NCBI GenBank assembly: GCA_004335835.1
Contig: RWJK01000606.1
Span: 1 to 14,507, forward strand
Source: Scenedesmus sp. ARA3
Taxonomy: Eukaryota > Chlorophyta > Chlorophyceae > Sphaeropleales > Scenedesmaceae
Length of the DNA: 14,507 bases
Direction of reading: 5' to 3'
Part shown: piece after piece, positions 1 to 9,100 of the stretch
How positions within the stretch are numbered: the stretch's first letter is position 1
Layout of the letters: each line of letters opens with the position of its first letter
The notes under the pieces: model-generated
The model's database searches: none
Told to the model about the DNA's origin: nothing
What the model saw: the letters and a program-made list of their open reading frames with translations, nothing else
Translations under genes and position numbers: made by a program

Positions 1-2782
1 CGGGTGCTGCGCTGCCGTCCGGCAGCAGCAGCGCGCGGCGCTGGTTGAGCTCGCTGCGGCGGCTCTGCTGCCGCTTCTTGCGCTGCAGCTCCTCGCTGGA
101 ATGCATCAGCAGCTTGACTGCGTCCTTGATGTGTGCAATAACAGCCTCGCGGCCGGGGTGGTGGCCGTGGTGGTGGTGGTGCTGGTGGTGGCCCATGGTT
201 AGGCCTGGCATAGCCAGCTGCAGGCCCTGCCCCAGCCCTGCAGCAGCCAGCATGGGGTGGCTGCCTGCCCCTGGCATATGCACCACGAGCGGCCCCATGC
301 CCTGCATTGCCTGCAAGTTGAGTGCCTGTAGTGTGGCTGCATCTAAGCCTGCTAGCTGGCTCAAGTCGAGCTGGGCCAGCTGCCCCAGCCCTGCTGCATC
401 CAGCTGGCTGCTGACCTGCAGCGGCACCACCTGCAGCATCGGCTGGCCGTCGGCGCCAGTCATCGCAAACAGCTGCCCACCAGCACTCAGCTGCGCAGCC
501 ATGCCGGCAGAGGATGCGGCCTCAGCTGCGGCCGCTGCTGCAGCAGCGGCAGCTGCCGCGTGGTCCTCGCCGCCTGCAGCAGCTGCAGCTGCCTGCTGCT
601 GCTGCTGCTGCTGCTGCAGCGAGTCCATGGCAGCAGCAGCTGCTGCTGCCTGCTCCTCCGCACGTGCACGCTTGCTGGCATTTGCTTCTGCTGCGGCCTC
701 GTCAGAGCCGTCATCCCTGGGCCGCTTGCTGCCAACTGCCTCGCCAAACTGCTGCAGGTGTGCTGCTGCGTCTGCGCCTGCCATGCCTGCTGCTGCATCA
801 TCCTGCAGGCCGCCGCCTGCAGGGGCAGCAGGCTCTGCTAGCTGCTGCTGCTGCTGCAGGGCGAAAAAGAAGGAACACACGGCAGGCACACATGAGAACA
901 GGTGAGCAGCATTGAACGCTGTACCCAATCACAGAAACATGCCCCTGCAGTGCACGCCACAAATGTCGCGCACCACAGCAGTGCATGCAGACAACATGCA
1001 GCTGCGCGGCAATCCGTCCGATCCACCAGCCAACACAATCCTGCAAGCATACCGGGCAACGCACAGTAACACAGCGCATGCACACGCGCAACGCGCCGCG
1101 CCACTCTCAGCAAGCTGCTGCTGCATGCTCTCCTGCAAGCAGCATGGCGTGCTACAGCTCCCGCTGCTACACCCACCTGGCCCTCAGCAGCAACAGGCGC
1201 AGCGCCAAGCGCCTCTGCTGACATGTCAGCGTCCTGCTGGCCAGACTGCTCCAGGCCGCGCTGCAGCAGCAGGCAGCAAGGAAACACAAATGAGCTGATG
1301 TGCCAGGCTTCTGTGGGATAGCAGTACACAGTCTGTGAGGTAACAGAGTGGCACCCCTGTTCAAGCTGCTGTAATGCAAGCTGCCACATGCCAGCAACAG
1401 CACTGCTGCTGGCAAGACAGCTGCCTTAGCGGCTCCCACCAGCAACGCCACAAGCAGCAGCCGCTGCTGCTGCTGCTGGCGCTACTGTAACTGCCACAAG
1501 CGCCTGTTGCTGCTGCTGCTGCTGCACACCTCAAAGCTCTCGATGAGCTCCCTGCCGCTGGGGTACTCGGTGCGGATGCGGTTGGCTGGGAACCACTCCG
1601 CCTCGCTGGCCGGGTAGCCCTCAAAGGCCAGCTGGTACCAGATCTCCTGCAAGCACAAGCTCAAAGCACACGGGAGAGAGCCGGTTGAGCATGCAGCGAA
1701 GAGCAGCAAGATGCACAAGTGACAGATGAGCATAGAGCACAAGGGGGAGAGAAGGATGAGCATGCAGCACAGAGCAACACAGTGCAATAGCTGCTACTGC
1801 AGAGCATGTGTGCACCTGCAGCTGCACAAGGAGCTGCAGAGTCTAGCGCACAGCAGGTACGACTGCGCCGCAGCAACTCTCTCTGCTGACTTTACCCAGA
1901 AAGCTGCTGTGAGATGTATGGCGCGAATGCCAGTCCACAGCATCGGTATACACAACAATCTCTCTGTCAACAACACCGCCGGATGCAACATTTCTGTCAA
2001 CACCATCCATTGCACTGCTAAACACCAAAAGCTCACCAGCCTGTCGCCGCGCGGCAAGCGTGCGCGTGCAATGATGGAGGCCTTAGGCTGATTGAGCAGC
2101 ACCTGCTGGTCGCCTGCTGAGCCCACCAGCTGCGTCAGCTGCAGCTGCGAGGCTGTGACCTGGTTCTCGCTGCCAGGCGCTGCTCCTGCAGCTGCTGCAA
2201 TTGGACCAGCCGCAGCTGCCGGAGCTGCTGCTGCATTTGCTTCTGAGACACCCGCCTGCAAGCAGCGCGGCATGACAGGTGAGTGTGTACTGCGTGGCGC
2301 ACAAAGCAGTCTGTACCTTGAGCAGCATAACAGACGACCAGTACTGCTGCACCTGCTTGACCAGTGCTTTGAAAACACAGCTGCAGTACATGCGGGGCGG
2401 TGAGTGTTGCTCTGCATACCTGCGCGTCTGCCTGAGGCATCTGCTGCTCCTGCTGGTGCTGGGGGAGGCTTTGTGCAGTCATGGCGTCCTGCAAGAGTGA
2501 TTGCAGCATCGTCTGGCACCGGGCCACTGTCTCTCTGACAACGGCTTCATTGCTGGTGTCAACTTGCAACACCTGCAGCACTGGCGCCCAACCCGGCCAA
2601 GTATCATCTGGAATTTGCGTGACATCAGGCAGCCTTGGGATGACATGCTCAGCGAGGGCGGTCTGCAGGCACGGAAAAAAGTCGTGAGCTCCAGATGTGT
2701 GTGCTTGGGCGGGTGGCGCTGCGTCAAGCAGACCTCAGCAGTTCAACAAACGCACCACCAGTGCCGGATCATACACAGTCAT
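1..2782 (-). CDS. Gene A: Ala/Gln-rich probable nuclear protein with a Tudor/SAWADEE-like segment (3' end outside window)
   Basis: Six exons are supported: 2756-2782, 2420-2662, 2037-2255, 1530-1646, 1177-1260 and 1-853, giving 514 residues before the window edge. All introns are phase 0 with GT...AG borders. The start ATG (2780-2782) has an in-frame TGA 8 codons upstream. Residues 1-90 look like a compact helical domain (MTVYDPALV, then TALAEHVIPRLPDVTQIPDD). Residues about 145-200 contain EIWYQLAFEGYPASEAEWF followed by PANRIR, which recalls the F.G...E.EW...R.R pattern of Tudor-like and SAWADEE folds. The rest is low complexity: poly-Ala, poly-Gln, two basic clusters (KRPRDD, KRARAEE) that could be nuclear localisation signals, Leu/Gln/Gly repeats, a His run, and a charged helix near the edge (KLLMHSSEELQRKKRQQSRR). 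A chromatin or transcription role is inference only, and I do not recognise the family. The exon 1 donor could instead be 3 bases earlier. Confidence 0.72.
139..196 (-). repeat. His-rich tract in gene A
   Basis: On the minus strand this reads MGHHQHHHHHGHHPG inside the last visible exon. It is coded by CAC codons with single CAG and GGC interruptions. His-rich tracts occur in nuclear-speckle proteins and metal-binding proteins, and nothing here decides between them. Confidence 0.7.
524..658 (-). repeat. Poly-Ala and poly-Gln coding repeats in gene A
   Basis: Runs of GCA/GCT/GCC (Ala) flank a run of CAG codons (positions 593-616) encoding eight Gln. Together with the CAG run at the acceptor (842-856), these are the trinucleotide-expanded parts of the exon. 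The same triplets read on the plus strand create long Cys- or Leu-rich open frames that are not genes. Confidence 0.8.
1530..2255 (-). other. Tudor/SAWADEE-like segment of gene A (exons 3 and 4)
   Basis: The end of exon 3 (ASIIARARLPRGDRL) joins exon 4 (EIWYQLAFEGYPASEAEWF, then PANRIRTEYPSGRELIESFE) in phase 0. The aromatic residues, the Gly turn, the acidic pair before the Trp and the following Arg resemble the first half of plant SAWADEE domains and other small beta-barrel histone readers. Only about 55 residues are convincing, so half a domain or convergent similarity is possible. Exon 4 is the least repetitive and most gene-like stretch of gene A. Confidence 0.35.
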
Positions 2783-3235
2783 GGGAAGGGTGAAGCAGGA
2801 TCAACCCTGTACCACGCGGGCTCAACACTTCTGGTGCTGAGCAAGGCACGACTTCAGGCACGGCCAGCGCTGCCTGGCCCACCAGACGCTGCCCCAAAGT
2901 TTACTGTGGTATAGTAAGCTACCGCTAAGCACAGAAGAGGCGGGATATCACGATTCAAAGACTCGCTGGCAACGGCAGGCCTCCTGCTGCTTGCAGAACA
3001 GCAACCTCTCAGATAAGGAGGTGATCCAACGCACGATTGGTGAGCTGCTGCTCACATGCGGGGTCTAGACAACACAACAACGCGATGGTTTTGGCCCCGC
3101 GTTAGTAACAAGGAGCCGCTGGCGTTGACACGATATCCCCTAAGCCTCTTGTTTAATGCAATCAATTGTTACCACTAGTCGACTGTGGGCCTCTTGCAGC
3201 CCTGTCGAAAATGCCTGGTGCAACAGCTGGGGCAC
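2783..3235. promoter_or_regulatory. Intergenic region: presumed promoter and 5' UTR of gene A
   Basis: Between the ATG of gene A and the poly(A) signal of the SMPD4-like gene lie about 450 bases with fewer CAG/CTG repeats and a more even base composition than the genes. No TATA box is convincing. It holds an 8-bp hairpin stem (3058-3065 with 3093-3100) and a short stretch matching the 3' end of bacterial-type 16S rRNA (about 3014-3033, minus strand). Promoter function is inferred only from position. Confidence 0.45.
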
Positions 3236-3240
3236 TTACA
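3236..3240 (-). terminator. TGTAA poly(A) signal of the SMPD4-like gene
   Basis: The plus-strand TTACA reads TGTAA on the coding strand, 133 bases after the stop codon. TGTAA is the usual poly(A) signal of chlorophyte nuclear genes. Position and strand fit, but a five-base motif can occur by chance. Confidence 0.55.
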
Positions 3241-3372
3241 TTGGCTGGCCTCCTACAACAGCGTGCTGCAGCTTCAACCGGCCCCATCGCCGCTGATGAG
3301 CTCATGAGCAACAGAAGTAGTAATGTCACCACTACAACCAGAGCTCTGCTGCGTGCCAGCGCCAGAACCCCA

Positions 3373-3663
3373 TCACCACTCAGGTTCTTGCTGCACTGGC
3401 CGGTGCATCGCATGGTGCTGCCGCGGGTGCTGGTAGCCACCCCCAGCAACCCCTACAAACTGCTGCTGCTGCTGCTGTTGCCCAGCCGCCAGCTCAGCGT
3501 AGTACTCGTCATCCAGCCCGAATAAGCCCCCAGGGCTGCTGGCCAGCGCCCACAGCCAGCGCCCCAGCAGCAGCAGCCCCAGCAGCCACGCCAGCGTCTG
3601 CACCTCAGCCAGCGGCCGCAGGTTGAGCCGCCAGCCGCGCCGCCGCGCAACACTCAGCAGCTC
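3373..3663 (-). other. Last exon of the SMPD4-like gene: C-terminal membrane anchor and Gln/His tail
   Basis: This exon encodes 96 residues. A basic stretch (VARRRGWRLNLRPLAE) is followed by a hydrophobic helix, WLLGLLLLGRWLWALAS, then an acidic turn (GLDDEYYAEL), a Gln run and a His/Pro-rich tail ending in EPEW. A single C-terminal hydrophobic segment after basic residues matches the tail-anchored layout of SMPD4. The tail after the helix, about 50 residues, is longer than in a minimal tail anchor and would face the ER lumen if the topology is the same. Confidence 0.75.
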
Positions 3664-6069
3664 CTGCAGCAGCAGCAGCACAGGCAGCAGGGACGCAGGC
3701 AGCGGCAACGGCGTGAGCATCCAGCATGCATGGTAGCCGCTCTGAATGACACGCCATCATGCTGCTGCCAACACACGACAGGTGCTTGCTCATGCAATGA
3801 GCATTTTCTGCAACGCTAAAGACACAAACACGCACGCATGCGCGCGCGCCACACACACCTGCGTGACTGTCTCTGGCGGCTCCTCCTGCGGGCCGCTGGG
3901 CACCCCCGTCAGCCCCAGCGCTGCATTGAGCCTGGCGCTGACCGCCACCAGCAGCCGCACCAGCGGCGCCACCTCGTTGCTGGCGATGGGCCGCAGCATC
4001 CAGTCGCCGTGGTAGCGCAGCTCGCGCCAGCAGCCTGGTGTGCACAAAGACAGTGGCAGCGTTTGAATGTGCTATTTGCATCACCGTGGACTCGTGCTGC
4101 GATTCACTGTTAACCAAGCAGAAAGAAGCCGCCAGGTGTGCTGCGCTTTGTGCACAACTTTTGCAAAGGAGAAAGCTGCTTGTTGCAATGCGCTGACACA
4201 CTCCAGCTTGCAGATGCATGCATGGCATCACACAGCCGCGCAGTGTGCAGTGGCTGCTCACCAGCCTTGGGCAGGTCCCTGCCTGCCACTGCGTGAGTGA
4301 CTGCTGCTGCCTCCTCACTGGGCAGGTCAGCCAGCGGCAGCACCGTCTCGGTGACCTGCCGCACACGCTCCCTGCAGCAGCAGCAGCAGCAGCATGTAGC
4401 GGAGCAGCAGCAAAAACATGCTCAGCGATAAGCACTTGCTGTTCCGCCAACAGCGCTGTCAGCTGTGCCTGCCTGCCTGCTGCCTGCGCAACATGTGTGA
4501 GACAGCTGCATCTGTCACACGCTGCGCAAAACACACCGTTGCATCACACCAAGTCAAGCAGCACAGGCAGGGCCTCCACAAGCCTGGCCGCGCACCTGCC
4601 GCCCAGGTTCTGCCGCTCAGCAGCCGCCAGCAGCGCGCGCATGCAGCTGGCCGCGCCGCCCTGCTCCAGCGTGAACAGCCGGTAGCTGCAGCACAGCATC
4701 ACACACAGCACACCTTGCTTCAAACTTTGCTTTAGAACGCAGCACGGCAGCAGCACCTGCTCTTAGTGGCAGCAGCAGTGCACGATGAGGCTGCTGTTCC
4801 GCTGCCTGTCCACATGCACAGGTGATGCAGAGTCTGTTTGTAACATGCACAGGTGATGCAGAGTCTGTAACGCACGCAGCTGCTGCTGCCAGCCAGGCAG
4901 CATACAAACATGCAAGCATATGCCAATGTCATCCGAAGCACAGCACACATTGGCACAGCACCACCTGCCCCTGCCCCAGGGCACCGCTGCAGCCCACCTG
5001 GTGCCAGGCGAGATGGGCGGTGTCGTGGGCGCTGCTGCTGCTGCTGCTGCTGCTGCCAGTCAGGCAGGATGCGAACATGCAAGCACGTGCCAACGTCATC
5101 AAAAGCTGTTATAAAAGCACATCACACATTGGCACAGCACCACCTGCACCTGCACCTGCCCCAGGGCAGCGCCACTGCCTTTCCCACCTGGTATCAGGCG
5201 TGATGGGTGGTGTGGTGGGCGCGCCTGCTGCTGCTGCCGCCTCCCAGTCCTGAGCCTGGTCAGCCAGCCACGGCAGCAGCTCCGCCAGCTCACCCTCGGG
5301 CCGGCGCACGCTGGCGCCCACATACCTGCGGCAGCATTTACAGCGTGCATTTTGTCAGTGACAGTGTCATTTACCAACCCATGAAGTGTGGCAGCTCCGC
5401 CAGCTCGCCCTCAGGCCGGCGCACGCTGGCGCCCACGTACCTGCGGCAGCCATCACAGCGTGCAGGTGACTCTTGTACTTAACACCCGTCACTGACAGCA
5501 GTAGATGAAAGTTGCAGCAGCCTTGTGCGCGCCCACTCAGTGCAAGCAAGCCGTGGCAACATGCAGCCATTCCCGGATACGAATTACCATGTCTGCTCAC
5601 GAGCAGTGTCCCGCTGCAGCTGGCGGCGTCCACACCCTGTTTGCTGCTAGCTGCAACTGCAGAGTTGACCCCACACAACACGCATGCTTGAAGGTGCGTA
5701 ACCACGCATTTACTGCATAAAGCCGTCATTCAGCATGCAGGCAGCCAGCCACCTAGCCCTGGCCTGCTCAGTAGCCTGCTGGCCCCCGCCCCACCTGCTG
5801 CGCCTGTCTGCTTCTGGCATGCAAATGCAAAGTTGCTGCCACACTACACTGCATGCTAGCGCTCAGCCACACAGTCGTGGCCCGCTGGCCTGCTGGCCGC
5901 ACCTGTTGTAGGCTGGTGGCCTCAACACCCTATGTGCTTCTGGCATGCAGAGTTGCTGCCACCACAACACTGCCTGCTGGCCTGCTGCCGCACCTGTTGT
6001 AGGCTGCCTCTGCTGCCCGCAGCTCCACCAGCAGCTCAGGCCCCGACTCTGATAGCCACTTCATCACCT

Positions 6070-6117
<48 letters not shown>

Positions 6118-9100
6118 GTGACGCTGGCTTAGGCAATGCATTGGGCTGCCGATGCCAGTGCCTCGTCGCCCGGTCACCAAATTACTCAGAAGCATGGTCT
6201 CCTGCATACCTCTGCCTGCGCCGTCATACCAGCTGCGCTGTCACAACCCCCATCCCGCATCACCTCACTCTAGCCACTGCCCAAGAATACTGCAGCCCTG
6301 CGTGCATTCCCCAAGTCACCAACAACAGCCTGAGGCACTACAGCTGTTACAAGCTATGTATCAGGCAAGGCCATGCAGCCGCCTGCAGACAAGTAAGGAC
6401 AGCAAACAAGTAAGGACAGCAACCTTACAAAGCCTCGTAACGTCACAACGCCGCGCACCCTGTATGCCTCCTTGAGTGCCGGGCGCGGGCAGTAGGCCAT
6501 CTGGCTGTAGGCCAGCTCCAGAAAGGCAGGCAGCAGCTGCGTGTAGAAGGGCAGGTGCGCCAGCACGTGGCTGCGCCAGGCGGGGCTGTACTGCTGCGCC
6601 TGCAGAGGAGGCAGAAACATATGCAAGCAGCAGCAGCAACAGACGCTTTGAAACGGCAGCAGCTGCGTGTAGAAGGGCAGGTGCGCCAGCACGTGGCTGC
6701 GCCAGGCCGGGCTGTACTGCTGCGCCTGCGGGGGCAGGCAGAAACATATGTCAACAGCGAGGGACGCTTGGAAAAGGCAGCAGCTGCGTGTAGAAGGGCA
6801 GGTGCGCCAGCACGTGCCTGCGCCAGGCGGGACTGTACTGCTGCGCCTGCGGGGGCAGGCAGATGTCTATGCAAGCAGCAGCAACAGACGCTTGCAAAAG
6901 GCAGCAGCTGCGTGTAGAAGGGCAGGTGCGCCAGCACGTGGCTGCGCCAGGCCGGGCTGTACTGCTGCGCCTGCGGGGGCAGGCAGAAATATATGCAAGC
7001 AGCAACAGCAACAGGCACTTTTAGATGGCACCAGCAGCACAGGCATGAGGGCAGAAGCTGATGCAGGCGAGTGAGGTGATGCGGCGCCAAGAGCAAAGGC
7101 AGGATCTCAAGCAACGAACGGCTGGCAGCCCTCCTTGTCCTCAGTGTGCCTCATGCAAGCATGCAAGCATGCAACTGTGCCAGCGCTGCTGCACCTGCGC
7201 CGGCTCCCACAACCGCCCCACAGCCAGCAGCAGCAGCAGCAATTCAACAATTACTAATCCTGCCGCCTACCTTGACATCGCGGGACTCCTGCTGCTCTCC
7301 CGCCTGGTCCAGCCCATTCTGCCCAGACGCAGACAAGTGGTGCGCCATCTCACTGCCCCACCGATTCAAATTCGCAGCAGCACTCGCAGCCACTTGCCCA
7401 GCGCCGCCAAACAGCCGGTGCTGCTGCTGACCCCCGCCCTGCCCCATCCCGCTGCTGCCAGCCGCCCCCACAAGCCCAGCCGCACTGCCTGCAGCTCCAC
7501 GCAGCACAGCACCCGCTGCACCGCCTAACCCACTGCTGCCGCCAGCGCTGCCGCGCGCACGCGCCTGCGCTGCACTTAAGCTATCCACCGCCTGCCGCAG
7601 TGACACTGTATCTGTGTACCCGACTGCTTTCCATGGGCACAGCACAGCTAGCCAGAGCTTCACTATGGGGCCTAAGCTCGCGCTGCTGCTGGGCTGCCAC
7701 TGCGCAAAGGTGCGGCGTAGTAAGCGGTACAGCTTCCGGCTGACGGCTTGTACTGCCGGGCTGAAGGCAGGGGCTGCCATAATGGGTGAGGGCTGGTGTG
7801 GCAGTGCCAGGCGGCCGGCTGGCAGTGGGAGTGTTGCTACTGGGGACGTGGGTAGCCACTTGGTGCCAGCTTGTGCTGGGATGGGCTGTGCATCGCTGCT
7901 GGGGGGCTCGCCCACAAACACGTACTTGACCAGCAGCGACAGCGCCTGCGGGGTGGAGTCGTAGCATACAAGAGATGACAAGCAGCACCCCTCCGGAGAG
8001 AGTGCAGGACACTGGCAGCGCATGGCGAATGTGCAGCTGCAAGGGCACTTGGGGAGCAACTCCAGCGTCACACGGCATGTGCAACCATTTGCACATTGCA
8101 TCATAAGCCTCCATCATCAGCAGGTCACACATTTCCCTACCACACTCCCTGCACGCTTGCTAGACACAAGTGAAGACTTTGCACACCAATAATTTTTGCG
8201 CCTGCCCCTCACCTGCACCAGCTCCTCTGCAGGTCACACATTTCTGCACCACAATCCCTGCACTCTTGTATACCAGCCTACACATAAGCGAAGAGTTTCT
8301 CCACACCAGCGCCTGCCCCTCACCTGCACCAGCTCCTCAGCAGGCGGCTGGTAGCTGTACGTGTGCAGCGGCCCGCCGCCACTGCCGGCAGGCAGCACGC
8401 CAGCAGCACCACCCGCAGCACCACCCGCCCCCAGGCCCACGCCAGCTGGGCCAATCAGCCCAGCTGCTGCTGCATAGCCGCCGCCATTCGACAAACCGCC
8501 TCCAGCAACCCCTCCTGGGCCACCTGCTCCCGGGCTATGCCCCAGCATCAGCCCATGCTGACTCAGCGGATCGCCCAGAACCCCAAAACCCCCGCTTTGA
8601 GCTGCTGCTAAACCCCCAGGCCCCACAAGCCCTGCCAGGCCTGCTGCATTAGATTGAGAGTGAGCCAAGCTGCCCGGCACACTCGGCTGCCCTGCCATGC
8701 CCCCGCCAGCCCCACCCCAGCTGCCAGCCCCCGCAGCCGCAGCTGCTGCTGCTGCCGCCGCCATGTTGCCGTTGGCTGCTGCTGCTGCTGCTGCTCCCGG
8801 CATGAGCTGGTTGGTGGGGCTGCCTGCCCTGCTGGCTGCTGCTGCCTGCGGCTCTGCAGGCAGCGGCTCGCCTGCATCAGTCAGCCAGAACTCCAGCAGC
8901 ACTGACAGCAGCACATCGCCTGGGGCAGCAGCCAGCAGCGAACCTGCAGCAGCAACAGGAGCGGCAGCACTGAGTTACGCAGCAACAACACAAACTGACA
9001 GTAAAATCAAACATGGCTGGACACACAGCAGCTGGCCCCTGCTGTGCAATGCATACCTGTGTCACTGCATCGTTGGAATGTGTTGCAGGCCTCAGCAGGC

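Noticed and set aside
45..905. Long plus-strand open frame rich in Cys, Ala and Ser
   Set aside because: It is the antisense shadow of the gene A exon. The minus-strand reading has better composition, matching splice borders and continuous phase with upstream exons.
3058..3100. Hairpin with an 8-bp GC-rich stem, considered as a tRNA or other small RNA
   Set aside because: The 27-base loop has no tRNA arms or anticodon loop and matches no small RNA that I know.
3105..3115. TACTAAC (minus strand) as a branch point of an unseen intron
   Set aside because: It lies outside any supported gene with no exon to join. A seven-base match is weak.
4985..5060. Second version of exon 12's end used as an exon
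   Set aside because: With the nearest CAG acceptor the entry and exit phases do not fit exons 11 to 13. It is a copy without a working frame.
8213..8226. 14-base microexon bounded by CAG and GT
   Set aside because: It would shift the frame between exons 8 and 9, which join perfectly without it. It is explained by the local tandem duplication.
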